Of a stretch of DNA of 64,000 nt, positions 18,540-27,084 are shown one piece after another. The notes under the pieces are model-generated. The model was not told the DNA's origin, searched no databases, and saw nothing but the letters and a program-made list of their open reading frames with translations. Position 1 is the stretch's first letter. Each line of letters begins with the position of its first letter. Source of the DNA: Pseudonocardia kunmingensis (GTDB taxonomy: Bacteria > Actinomycetota > Actinomycetes > Mycobacteriales > Pseudonocardiaceae); the NCBI RefSeq assembly GCF_006716445.1, contig NZ_VFPA01000003.1:248001-312000 (forward strand), in the 5' to 3' direction. Position numbers and translations under genes: made by a program.

Positions 18540-21500
18540 GTGCGATTCGGAGTGCTCGGCCCGCTGGCCGTGTGGACCGCGGACGGCGCCCCGGTGCGGG
18601 TGCCGGAGCGGAAGGTCCGCGCGCTGCTGGCCGACCTGCTGGTCCACGAGGGGCGCCCGGTCGCCGTCGACCGGCTCGTCGCGCACCTGTGGGGTGCGCA
18701 GGAGCCGCGCGACCCGCTGAACACGCTGCAGACCAAGGTCTCCCAGCTGCGTCGCACGCTCGAGCGCGCGGAGGCGGGCGCGGGCGCCCTCGTGGTCCGG
18801 CAGCCGCCCGGCTACCTGCTGCGCGTCGCCGAGGGCGCGCTCGACGTGCACCGGTTCCGCGCGCTCACCGGGCAGGCGCGCGACACGCCCGATCCGCGGG
18901 CCCGGGCTCGCGTGCTCGCCGACGCGCTCGCGCTGTGGCGCGGCCCCGCGCTCGCCGACGTCCACGAGGAGCCGTTCGCCGTGGCCGCCGCCCAGCGGCT
19001 GGAGGAGGAGCGGCTGGCCGCGGAGGCGGACCGCGCGGAGGCGCGCCTCGCGCTCGGTGACGCGGAGCTCGGCCCGCTCGTCGCCGAGCTGGGCCAGCTC
19101 GTGGCGCGCCACCCGGCCCGCGAGCGGCTGCGCGGCCTGCACATGCGCGCGCTCTACCGGGCCGGCCGCCACGGCGAGGCGCTCGCCGGGTTCGCCGAGC
19201 TGCGGGCCCGGCTCGTCGACGAGCTCGGCCTCGAACCCGGCCCCGAGATCAGCGCGCTGCAGCGGGCGATCCTCGCCCACGATCCGGCGCTGCAGGGCCC
19301 GGCCGCCGCGCCGGCCCCACGGCCCACCATCGCGGCCCCGCTCACCGAGCTGGTGGGCCGCGCCGAGGCGATATCCGGGGTGCGCGAGCGGCTGCGCACG
19401 GCGCGGCTGGTCACGCTCACCGGCCCGGGCGGGGTCGGCAAGACCAGCCTCGCGGTGGCGGTCGCGTCCGACACCCCGCACGGCGACGGCGCCTACCTCG
19501 TCGAGCTCGCCGGGCTCGACCGGCAGGCCTGCCCGGAGTCGGAGTGGCCCGCCGAGCGGTGGGTGGCCGAGGCCGTCGCGGCCGCGCTCGGCGTCCGCGA
19601 CGCCGACCGGCTCGTCGCCCGGATCGGCGAGGCGCTGGCCGGCAGGCGGGTGCTGCTGGTGCTCGACAACTGCGAGCAGGTCGTCGAGGCGGTCGCCGCG
19701 CTCGCCGAGCAGCTGCTGCGCGCCGCCCCGGAGCTGCGGATCCTGGCCACCAGCCGGGAGCCGCTCGGCGTGGCGGGCGAGGTGCTCCGGGAGGTGCCGC
19801 CGCTGGAGCTGCCCTCCGATCCCGAGGGGGCCGACCTCGCCGCCGTGCGCGCCGCGAGCGCGGTGCAGCTGTTCGCGGCGCGGGCCGCGGCGAGCGCGCC
19901 CGGGTTCGTCCTGGACGCCACCACGGCGCCGGTCGTCGCGGCGATCTGCCGGCGGCTCGACGGCCTGCCGCTCGCGCTGGAGCTGGCCGCGGGGCGGGTG
20001 CGGGCGCTCGGGGTGCACGGGGTGCTGGCCCGGCTCGACGACCGGTTCGCGCTGCTCTCCGGCGGGCCGCGCGGCGCGCCCGACCGGCAGCGCACCCTGC
20101 GCGCGGTGATCGACTGGAGCTGGGGGCTGCTCACGCCCGCCGAGCGGGTGGTGCTGCGCCGCCTCGCCGTCCACCCCGAGGGCTGCGACCTGGACGCGGC
20201 CGAGGCGGTGTGCGCGGGCGGAGGGGTGGGCCGCGGAGAGGTCCTCGACCTGCTCGCCCGCCTCGTCGACCGCTCGCTGGTGGTCAGCCGCCCCGGGCCG
20301 GGCGGGTCACCGCGGTTCCGGCTGCTGGAAACCGTCGCGGCCTACGGGCTGGAGCGCATGGCCGAGGTGGGCGAGCTGGAGCTGGTCCGCCGGCGGCACA
20401 GCCGCCACTACCTCGCGCTCGCCGAGCAGGCCGAGCCGGAGCTGCGCCGCGCCGACCAGCAGCACTGGCTGGAACGGCTGGACGCCGAGGCGGCCAACCT
20501 GCGCGCCGCGCTCGACCACCTCGTCCAGCAGGCCGACGGCGCCGAGCCGGCGCTGCGGCTGGCGCAGGCGCTGTGCTGGTACTGGTTCCTGCGCGGCCGC
20601 ATCGGCGAGGCCACCCGGTCGCTGCGGGCCGCGCTCGCCGTGCCCGGTTCCGCGCCCGCCGCCGCCCGCACCCAGGCCGAGGCCTGGCTGGCGGCGCTGC
20701 GCGTGCTCGACGGCGAGCCGCCCGACGCGGCCGCTCTCGACCTGTCCGACCTGCCCGACCCGGTGGCCCGCGCCCGCGCCCAGTGGTTCCTCGGCTACGC
20801 CCTCACCACCGTGGGCGATGTCCGCGGCGGGCCGCTGACCACCGCCGCCCTCGCCACCTTCGAGGCGCTGGGTGACCGGTGGGGCACCGCCGCCGCCCTC
20901 GCCGACCGCGTCAGCCAGCTCCACTACGCCGGCGCCCGCGAGCCGGCCGAGCGGGCCGCGGCGCTGTTCCGCGACCTCGGCGACCGCTGGGGGCAGGTGC
21001 AGGCCAGCTTCGCGCTGGGCACGCTCGCCGAGCTCACCGGCGACTACCCCCGCGCCGCCGCGCAGCACCGCACGGGGCTGCGGACGGCCGAGGAGCTCGG
21101 GCTGTGGGCGGAGGTGTCCTACCAGCTGTCCTGGCTGGGCCGGATCGCCCTGTTGGAGCGCCGGTTCGCCGAGGCCGACGAGCTGCACCGGCGCGCCGTC
21201 GAGCGGGCCGTCGCGCACGGCTTCGCCCCGGGCCGCGTCTTCGGGCTCACCGGCCTCGCCCTCGGCGAGCGCCGCACCGGCCGCCTCGACGCCGCCGAGG
21301 AGCACCTGCGGGAGGTCCTCGCCTGGCACCGCGGGGCCGACGCGGAGCTCGCCACCACGCTGATCCACGCCGAGCTGGGGTTCGTCGCCGAGCTCCGCGG
21401 CGACGCCGAGGCCGCCCTGCGCCGGCAGCTCGACGGGCACGCGGTCGCCCGCCGCTTCGGCGACCCGCGCGCGCTGGCGCTCGCCCTGGAGGGGCTCGCA

Positions 21501-21785
21501 GGCGCCGTCGCCCTCGCCGGGGCCCACCCGCACGCCGCCCGGCTGCTCGGGGCCGCCGCCACGGCGCGCGAGGGCGTCGGTGCGCCGCTGCCGGCGGCCG
21601 AGCGCGGCGACGTCGACCGGATCACGGCGGCGGCGCAGGCCGCGCTCGGGGTCGACGCGTTCGCCGCGGAGTTCGCCCGCGGCGCCGCCACCGACCCGGA
21701 CGAGCTGGTCGCCGCGGCGCGCTACGCGTGCTCCCCCGGCCGCACGATCATCAGGACCACGACCACCGCCCACAGCAGGTTGTAG
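18540..21785 (+). CDS. AfsR/SARP family regulator: HTH-BTAD-NB-ARC-TPR
   Basis: A 1,081-residue regulator. It has an OmpR-like winged helix (residues 1-95, VLGPLAVW...LQTKVSQLRRTL), a BTAD domain (about 100-245, FAELRARLVDELGLEPGPEI), an NB-ARC/AAA ATPase (about 270-560, P-loop GPGGVGKTS, Walker B VLLVLDNCEQ, LATSREPLG, GLPLALELAAG) and a C-terminal helical TPR region. Such proteins activate secondary-metabolite or catabolic genes after ATP-dependent oligomerisation. GTG 18540 lies 6 nt after a TACCGT -10 box, implying a leaderless mRNA. It is divergent from the imine-reductase pair. The last 64 bases overlap the convergent membrane-protein gene, giving the unusual tail RTIIRTTTTAHSRL. Confidence 0.93.
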   Translation: MRFGVLGPLAVWTADGAPVRVPERKVRALLADLLVHEGRPVAVDRLVAHLWGAQEPRDPLNTLQTKVSQLRRTLERAEAGAGALVVRQPPGYLLRVAEGALDVHRFRALTGQARDTPDPRARARVLADALALWRGPALADVHEEPFAVAAAQRLEEERLAAEADRAEARLALGDAELGPLVAELGQLVARHPARERLRGLHMRALYRAGRHGEALAGFAELRARLVDELGLEPGPEISALQRAILAHDPALQGPAAAPAPRPTIAAPLTELVGRAEAISGVRERLRTARLVTLTGPGGVGKTSLAVAVASDTPHGDGAYLVELAGLDRQACPESEWPAERWVAEAVAAALGVRDADRLVARIGEALAGRRVLLVLDNCEQVVEAVAALAEQLLRAAPELRILATSREPLGVAGEVLREVPPLELPSDPEGADLAAVRAASAVQLFAARAAASAPGFVLDATTAPVVAAICRRLDGLPLALELAAGRVRALGVHGVLARLDDRFALLSGGPRGAPDRQRTLRAVIDWSWGLLTPAERVVLRRLAVHPEGCDLDAAEAVCAGGGVGRGEVLDLLARLVDRSLVVSRPGPGGSPRFRLLETVAAYGLERMAEVGELELVRRRHSRHYLALAEQAEPELRRADQQHWLERLDAEAANLRAALDHLVQQADGAEPALRLAQALCWYWFLRGRIGEATRSLRAALAVPGSAPAAARTQAEAWLAALRVLDGEPPDAAALDLSDLPDPVARARAQWFLGYALTTVGDVRGGPLTTAALATFEALGDRWGTAAALADRVSQLHYAGAREPAERAAALFRDLGDRWGQVQASFALGTLAELTGDYPRAAAQHRTGLRTAEELGLWAEVSYQLSWLGRIALLERRFAEADELHRRAVERAVAHGFAPGRVFGLTGLALGERRTGRLDAAEEHLREVLAWHRGADAELATTLIHAELGFVAELRGDAEAALRRQLDGHAVARRFGDPRALALALEGLAGAVALAGAHPHAARLLGAAATAREGVGAPLPAAERGDVDRITAAAQAALGVDAFAAEFARGAATDPDELVAAARYACSPGRTIIRTTTTAHSRL

Positions 21786-22189
21786 ATCCCGGCGAGCATG
21801 CTCAGCGAGCGCAGCCGCCCCGCGTCCCCGGGCTCGGCGAGCGCCTGCCCCTGGCGGGGGTAGATCACCAGGGCCAGCAGCAGGCCCGCGGCGGCGGTGA
21901 GGAGCATCGCGAGATTGATCCAGATCTCGCCCATCCGGCCCTGCACCACGCCGAGCACGATCCCGACCACCGGCACGACCACGCCGAGCAGCCCGTACAC
22001 CCGCGTGATGCGGTGCAGCAGCACCGCGACCGCCCGGTTGCGCTCGGCAGGTTCCTCGCGGGCGGGCGCGCCGGCCGGCACGGCCACCGCGACCGGCACG
22101 TAGCGGGGGAACAGGCTCGCCGCGACGGCCGAACCTCCGACGAAGACGATGCCCGCGAGCACGTGCACCGACAGCAGCAGACCTTCCAC
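21722..22189 (-). CDS. Four-helix membrane protein (DUF2269/CopD-like)
   Basis: A 155-residue integral membrane protein with about four helices: SVHVLAGIVFVGGSAVAASL at the N-terminus, GLLGVVVPVVGIVLGVV, NLAMLLTAAAGLLLALVIYP and MLAGIYNLLWAVVVVLMIV. HVLAG and FVGG resemble the DUF2269/CopD-type fold; no function is established. GTG 22189 follows GGAGGGG. Two MarR-type inverted repeats lie in its promoter, just after the marR gene that precedes it, so it is the likely MarR target. Its 3' end overlaps the AfsR gene by 64 bp. Confidence 0.75.
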   Translation of the reverse strand: MEGLLLSVHVLAGIVFVGGSAVAASLFPRYVPVAVAVPAGAPAREEPAERNRAVAVLLHRITRVYGLLGVVVPVVGIVLGVVQGRMGEIWINLAMLLTAAAGLLLALVIYPRQGQALAEPGDAGRLRSLSMLAGIYNLLWAVVVVLMIVRPGEHA

Positions 22190-22198
22190 GACCCCTCC

Positions 22199-22240
22199 TT
22201 CAGATTGCCTGAAGGCTAGCAGGCCTTCAGCCGCACTGAA
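22199..22240. promoter_or_regulatory. Two MarR-type operators TTCAG-N5-CTGAA
   Basis: Two inverted repeats with identical arms and 5-bp spacers lie at 22199-22213 and 22226-22240, centres 27 bp apart. On the minus strand a TAGCCT -10 box lies between them, with TTCAGT about 16 bp upstream as -35, so protein bound here would block the promoter of the 155-residue membrane protein. The adjacent MarR product is the best candidate binder. Confidence 0.65.
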
Positions 22241-22270
22241 GCAAGCCGCTCCGACTCCCGCTCCGAGGGC

Positions 22271-22687
22271 TCAGGGAGCGGAGAAGGCGATGCGGACCGT
22301 GTCTCCCACCTGCCGGAGCGCGGGGTCGGCGTCCGGGCCGAAGAGCCGGTCGTCGACGTCCGACACGGCGGCCATCGCCTCCTGCAGCATCGCGGCGCCC
22401 TCGGAGGTGAGCTCGATGGTGGACGCGGCCCCGGCGCGGGCGGTGCCGTCCTGCACCAGCCCCGCCGCGACGAGCGCCTTCACCGCCGTGTGCACGCTCT
22501 GCACGCTGATCCCCGACATCCGCGCCAGCTCGCTGAACGACGCGCCGGGCACGCCGGAGATGTGCCCGAGCAGGCCGAGCCGGCTCACCGTGAGGCCCAG
22601 CGGCGCGAGCGCGGCGCTCAGCTCGCCCTCGATCCGGCGGGCGACCGTGAGCAGGACGATCGACGGGCTGGTCGGTGGCGCACTCAC
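22271..22687 (-). CDS. MarR family transcriptional regulator
   Basis: A 138-residue winged-helix regulator of the MarR family: LLGHISGVPGASFSELARMSGISVQSVHTAV spans the HTH, followed by the wing RAGAASTIELTSEG and a C-terminal dimerisation helix. GTG 22687 lies 20 bp after the choline oxidase gene, in the same operon direction. MarR-like GbsR controls choline oxidation in Bacillus, so a comparable sensor role is possible here, but the only clear operators are downstream (22199-22240). It may therefore link the betaine module to the membrane protein gene. Confidence 0.88.
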   Translation of the reverse strand: MSAPPTSPSIVLLTVARRIEGELSAALAPLGLTVSRLGLLGHISGVPGASFSELARMSGISVQSVHTAVKALVAAGLVQDGTARAGAASTIELTSEGAAMLQEAMAAVSDVDDRLFGPDADPALRQVGDTVRIAFSAP

Positions 22688-22707
22688 GGCTCCAGTGTCC
22701 CGATCGC

Positions 22708-24261
22708 TCAGGAGGCGGCCCGCAGCAGGTCGCTCGCCTTCTCCCCGATCATCATGCAGGTGATGTTCGGGTTGATCGCGGGCAGGAACGGCAGGATCGA
22801 CGCGTCCGCCACCCGCAGCCCGTCGACCCCGCGCACGCGCAGCTGCGGGTCGACAACTGCAGCGGCGTCCGTGGCCGGGCCCATCTTCGCGGTTCCCGCC
22901 GGGTGGTAGACGGTGTTGTGGGTCCTGGTGACGTAGTCGGCGAGCTCGTCGTCGCTGACCGCGTCCGGGCCGGGGGTGAGCTCCCGCGCCACCCAGCCCT
23001 TCAGCTGCTCCTGCTCGGCGATGCGCCGGGCCAGCCGCACCCCGGCGAGCATCACGCGCATGTCGTGCCCGTCCGGGTCGGTGAAGTAGCGCGGGTCGAC
23101 CCGGGGCCGGTCCCGGAAGTCCCGGGTGCGCAGCCGCACGGTGCCCCGCGACCGCCCGCGCGTGACGTTCGGGGTGAGGCAGAACCCGTTGTCGGTGGTC
23201 GGGTAGCCCCAGCGCACCGTGTTCAGGTCGAACGGAACCGACCCGTAGTGCATCATCAGGTCCGGCCGGTCCAGACCCTCGCGGGTGCGGGTGAACAACC
23301 CGATCTCCCACCACTGCGTGGAGCGCGTGACCATGGGCTGGGCGGCCTCCCACATCACCAGGCCCTCGACGTGGTCGTCCAGGTTCGCCCCGACGCCCGG
23401 GGCGTCCACGAGCACGTCGATCCCGAACTCGCGCAGGTGCTCGGCCGGCCCGATGCCCGAGAGCATGAGCAGCTTCGGGCTGTCGATCGCGCCCGCGGCC
23501 AGCACCACCTCGCGACGAGCGGTGACCGTGCGGCGGCCCGGACCGATGTCCTGCTGGTACTCGACGCCCGTGGCGCGCGTCCCGTCGAACACCACCCGCG
23601 AGGCCCACGCCCCGGTGCGCACCTCCAGGTTCGGGCGCGTGCCCAGGATCGGGTGCAGGTACGCCCGTGACGACGACGCGCGCGTGCCGTCGGGCTCGCG
23701 GTTGATCTGGAAGAACCCCGCGCCCTCGCAGACCGTGACGCCCTCGTTGAACCGCACCGTCGGCAGCCCCACGGCCGCGGCCGCCTCCAGCAGGGCCACG
23801 CCGCACGGGTCGTCCGGCGCGACCTGCATGATCGTGACCGGACCGCTGCGGCCGTGCCCCTCCCACGGGCCGTCGTTGTTCTCCAGCCGCGCGATGAGCG
23901 GCCAGCACTCGTCGGCGCTCCACCCGTCGCAGCCGGCCGCCGCCCACTCGTCGAGGTCCTCGCGCGGCGTCCAGAACGCGATGCACGAGTTGTGCGACGA
24001 GCAGCCGCCCAGCACCTTGGCCCGGGCGTGGCGCAGGAAGCTGTTGCCGCGCTCCTGCGGTTCCACCAGGTAGTCCCAGTCGTAGCCGGAGTCGAGCAGC
24101 GCCATCCAGTCGGTGAGCTTCAGGATCGCGGGGTCGTCGACGTCGGACGGACCGGCCTCCAGCAGGCACACCGTGGTGCCCGGGTCCTCGGACAGGCGGG
24201 CCGCGAGCGCGCAGCCCGCCGATCCGCCGCCGACGACGACGTAGTCGAACGCGCCGGTCAT
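22708..24261 (-). CDS. codA: Choline oxidase-type GMC flavoenzyme
   Basis: A 517-residue GMC oxidoreductase closely resembling Arthrobacter globiformis choline oxidase as I recall it. Every catalytic residue known there has an equivalent: His90 (the covalent FAD site, His99) and Ser92 in CSSHNS, Glu299 (E312), His338 (H351), Val451 (V464), His453 (H466) in VYHPAGT, and Asn497 (N510) in NPNIT, with constant numbering offsets. FAD-binding GGGSAG lies at residues 11-16. The enzyme oxidises choline via betaine aldehyde to glycine betaine, producing H2O2. ATG 24261 overlaps the aldehyde dehydrogenase stop by one base. Confidence 0.88.
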   Translation of the reverse strand: MTGAFDYVVVGGGSAGCALAARLSEDPGTTVCLLEAGPSDVDDPAILKLTDWMALLDSGYDWDYLVEPQERGNSFLRHARAKVLGGCSSHNSCIAFWTPREDLDEWAAAGCDGWSADECWPLIARLENNDGPWEGHGRSGPVTIMQVAPDDPCGVALLEAAAAVGLPTVRFNEGVTVCEGAGFFQINREPDGTRASSSRAYLHPILGTRPNLEVRTGAWASRVVFDGTRATGVEYQQDIGPGRRTVTARREVVLAAGAIDSPKLLMLSGIGPAEHLREFGIDVLVDAPGVGANLDDHVEGLVMWEAAQPMVTRSTQWWEIGLFTRTREGLDRPDLMMHYGSVPFDLNTVRWGYPTTDNGFCLTPNVTRGRSRGTVRLRTRDFRDRPRVDPRYFTDPDGHDMRVMLAGVRLARRIAEQEQLKGWVARELTPGPDAVSDDELADYVTRTHNTVYHPAGTAKMGPATDAAAVVDPQLRVRGVDGLRVADASILPFLPAINPNITCMMIGEKASDLLRAAS

Positions 24262-25733
24262 CACACGCCCCCCGTGAACCAGCCCGCCGGACCCGGCTGG
24301 GTGTTGTGCCAGATGTGCTTGTGCTCCTGGTACTCGGCCAGGCCGGTCGGGCCGAGCTCGCGCCCGTTGCCCGACCGCTTGAAGCCGCCCCACTCCGCAC
24401 CCGGGACGTACGGACCGAAGTCGTTGATCCAGATCGTGCCGTGCCGCAGGGCGCGGGCGACGCGCTCGGCGCGCCCGGCGTCGCCCGTCCAGACGGCGCC
24501 GGACAGCCCGTACTCGGTGTCGTTGCCGAGCGCGATCGCCTCCTCCTCGCTGGTGAACCGCTCCACGGTGAGGATCGGGCCGAAGGTCTCCTCGCGGATC
24601 ACCCGCATGTCGCGCCGGACGTCGGCGATCACCGTGGGCCGGTAGAAGAACCCGTTGCGCAGCCCGGGCTCGTCGGGCCTGCGCCCGCCCGCCACCACGC
24701 GGGCGCCCTCCGCACGCGCCGACGCCACGAAGTCCTCGATCTTCGCCAGCTGCGCGGCCGAGACCAGGGGGCCCGACTCCGTGTCCTTGTCCATCCCGTT
24801 GCCCAACCGGATGCGGTCGGCGCGCCGGGCCAGCTCGGCGACGAGGTCGTCGTGCAGCGCGTCCTCGACGATCAGCCGGGCGCCGGCCGAGCAGACCTGG
24901 CCCGCGTGCAGGAAGACGGCGGTGAGGGCGTTGTCGACGACGGTCTCGAAGTCGGTATCGGCGAAGACGATGTTCGGGTTCTTGCCGCCCAGCTCCACCG
25001 CGACCCGCTTCACGGTGGTGGCGGCCGCGCGCATGATGGCCTGCCCCGTGGCGAGGCCGCCCGTGAAGCTGACCATGTCGACGTCCGCGTGCTCGGACAG
25101 CGGGGCGCCGACGGACCGCCCGTCGCCGAGCAGGATGTTCACGACGCCACGCGGGGCGCCCGCCTCCTCCAGCAGGCGCACGAGCAGCACCGAGGTCAGC
25201 GGGGTGACCTCGCTCGGCTTGATCACGACGGTGTTGCCTGCGGCCAGCGCGGGCGCGACCTTCCAGGACAGCTGCAGCAGCGGGTAGTTCCACGGCGTGA
25301 TCAGCACGCAGACGCCGACCGGCTCGTGCACCACCCGGCTGACGACGGCCGGGTTGCCGGTGTCGACGAGCCGGCCCGCGTCCTTGCCTGCGAGGTCGGC
25401 GTAGTAGCGGAACACGCCGGTGACGTCGTCGACGTCGATGCGGCTCTCGACCAGGGTCTTACCGGTGTCGAGGGTCTCGACGCGCGCGATCTCCTCCTTG
25501 TCGCGCACGAGCAGGTCGGCCACCCGGTGCAGCAGCGCGCCGCGCTCGCCCGCCGCGGTCCCGGGCCACGGGCCGGTGTCGAACGCGGCCCGCGCTGCGG
25601 CGACCGCGCGCTCGACGTCGTCCGGTCCGGCCTGGTCGATCGTCTCGACCACGGAGGCGTCGAACGGGTTCACGACCTCGGCGCTGCCGCCGGATCCGGA
25701 GGTCCAGGTTCCGTCGATGAAGAGGCTGGGCAC
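24261..25733 (-). CDS. betB: Betaine aldehyde dehydrogenase
   Basis: A 490-residue NAD(P)-dependent aldehyde dehydrogenase with TPWNYP (Asn149 oxyanion hole), FTGG, VAVELGGKNP (general base Glu247) and GQVCSAG (nucleophile Cys281). The tail HKHIWHNTQPGPAGWF is typical of betaine aldehyde dehydrogenases. With the coupled choline oxidase it completes choline to glycine betaine, an osmoprotectant or carbon/nitrogen source. It starts at GTG 25733, 30 bp after the MFS gene in the same direction. Confidence 0.88.
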   Translation of the reverse strand: MPSLFIDGTWTSGSGGSAEVVNPFDASVVETIDQAGPDDVERAVAAARAAFDTGPWPGTAAGERGALLHRVADLLVRDKEEIARVETLDTGKTLVESRIDVDDVTGVFRYYADLAGKDAGRLVDTGNPAVVSRVVHEPVGVCVLITPWNYPLLQLSWKVAPALAAGNTVVIKPSEVTPLTSVLLVRLLEEAGAPRGVVNILLGDGRSVGAPLSEHADVDMVSFTGGLATGQAIMRAAATTVKRVAVELGGKNPNIVFADTDFETVVDNALTAVFLHAGQVCSAGARLIVEDALHDDLVAELARRADRIRLGNGMDKDTESGPLVSAAQLAKIEDFVASARAEGARVVAGGRRPDEPGLRNGFFYRPTVIADVRRDMRVIREETFGPILTVERFTSEEEAIALGNDTEYGLSGAVWTGDAGRAERVARALRHGTIWINDFGPYVPGAEWGGFKRSGNGRELGPTGLAEYQEHKHIWHNTQPGPAGWFTGGV

Positions 25734-25763
25734 GCGCTGATCGTCCTCGCTGACGCGCCGACG

Positions 25764-26981
25764 TCAAGCGGGGGCACCCGTCCCGGACCCCGCCGGTCGC
25801 GCCGGGACGCGCGGCCGGGCCGCCCCGGCGGCGAGCAGGCCCAGCAGCAGGGCCCCGAGCACCACGAACAGGGCATTCAGGATCCCGACGTGCTCGCCGA
25901 GCAGCCCGATCAGCGGCGGCCCCGCGATGAACGCCGTGTAGCCGATCGAGCTGACCACCGAGACGCGCGCGGCGGCGCGGGCGGGGTCGTCGGCGGCGGC
26001 GCTCATGCCCACCGGGAACCCCAGCGAGGCCCCGACCCCCCAGAGCAGGGCCCCGCCGAGCGCAACGGGCGTCGAACCGCCGAGCAGCACCAGCAACAGG
26101 CCGGCCAGCGCGATCACCGCGGTGGCCCGCAGCACCGGGACGCGCCCGTAGCGCTCCAGCGCCGCGCCACCGAACATCCGCCCGATGGTCATCGCGGCGA
26201 CGAAGAACCCGAAGGTGATCGCCCCGAGGGTCTCGCTCTCGCCGTAGCCGTCGACCATCGCGATGGCGGCCCAGTCGTTCGCCGACCCCTCGGTGAACGC
26301 GAACGCCAGCACCAGCAGCCCGACGGCCAGCGTGCGCGGCTCCCGCCACGCGGCGAGCACCCCGGAACCCGACGAGGTCTCCCCCGCCTCGGCCTCCGGC
26401 ACCGGCAGGAACCGGCGCACGGCCAGCGTGACGACGATCGGGAGCGCCACCACGACGCCGACCAGCTGCATCGGCAGCGAGACGCCGACGGCGGCGCACA
26501 CCGCGGCGATGGCGGCACCGGCCACCGTGCCGAGGCTGAAGCCCGCGTGCAGCCGGGGCATGAGGGAGCGACCGAGCCTGCGCTCCACGTCGGCGCCCTC
26601 GACGTTCATGGCGACGTCCCAGACCCCGGTGCCGAGGCCGGTGAAGGCCAGGCCGAGCGCCGCGATCAGGACCTGCCCGACCGACATGCCGACCGCGAGC
26701 AGCGCCAACCCGAACGTGAGCGACAGCGCACCGGCGAGGACCGCGCGGGCCGGTCCGAGCCGGTGCACGAGCGGCCCGGACAGCGGCAGCCCCGCCACCG
26801 AACCGCCCGAGGCGCAGAGCAGCAGCAGGCCGAGCTGCGCGGTGGACAGCCCGAGCGCGTCGCGCAGCGCGGGCGTGCGCGCGATGAACGACGAGAACGC
26901 GAAGCCCGCCGCGATGAAGGCGACGGATACGGCCGTGCGCGCCCTCAGTGCCTCGGTGGAGGGCAGCGCCTTGGTGGTCAC
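25764..26981 (-). CDS. MFS transporter (YbjJ-like)
   Basis: A 405-residue, about 12-helix MFS protein. SFIARTPALRDALGLSTAQLGLLLL and NVEGADVERRLGRSLMPRLHAGFSLG are typical of the YbjJ-like branch, often found beside LacI or DeoR regulators; substrates are unestablished. GTG 26981 has GGGAG 6 nt upstream. It is the first gene of the leftward MFS-betB-codA-marR cluster and is divergent from a LacI gene over a perfect operator. Choline or betaine transport would be atypical for MFS, so the link to the downstream genes may be only positional. Confidence 0.88.
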   Translation of the reverse strand: MTTKALPSTEALRARTAVSVAFIAAGFAFSSFIARTPALRDALGLSTAQLGLLLLCASGGSVAGLPLSGPLVHRLGPARAVLAGALSLTFGLALLAVGMSVGQVLIAALGLAFTGLGTGVWDVAMNVEGADVERRLGRSLMPRLHAGFSLGTVAGAAIAAVCAAVGVSLPMQLVGVVVALPIVVTLAVRRFLPVPEAEAGETSSGSGVLAAWREPRTLAVGLLVLAFAFTEGSANDWAAIAMVDGYGESETLGAITFGFFVAAMTIGRMFGGAALERYGRVPVLRATAVIALAGLLLVLLGGSTPVALGGALLWGVGASLGFPVGMSAAADDPARAAARVSVVSSIGYTAFIAGPPLIGLLGEHVGILNALFVVLGALLLGLLAAGAARPRVPARPAGSGTGAPA

Positions 26982-27000
26982 ATCGGCTCCCGTCGGGATG

Positions 27001-27014
27001 TCGAATCGATTCGA
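27001..27014. promoter_or_regulatory. LacI operator, perfect 14-bp palindrome
   Basis: TCGAATCGATTCGA is a perfect palindrome with the central CG and AA/TT arms expected of LacI-family operators. It lies in the 103-bp gap between the MFS gene and the divergent lacI gene, 20 bp from the MFS start. A separate TACCGT -10 box (27073-27078) serves lacI. Confidence 0.75.
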
Positions 27015-27084
27015 TCGCGTTCACCGTACGCGGCGCGCACGCCGGGCTCAACGGAGATGTGGCCCATCCCGCTACCGTTCGGGC

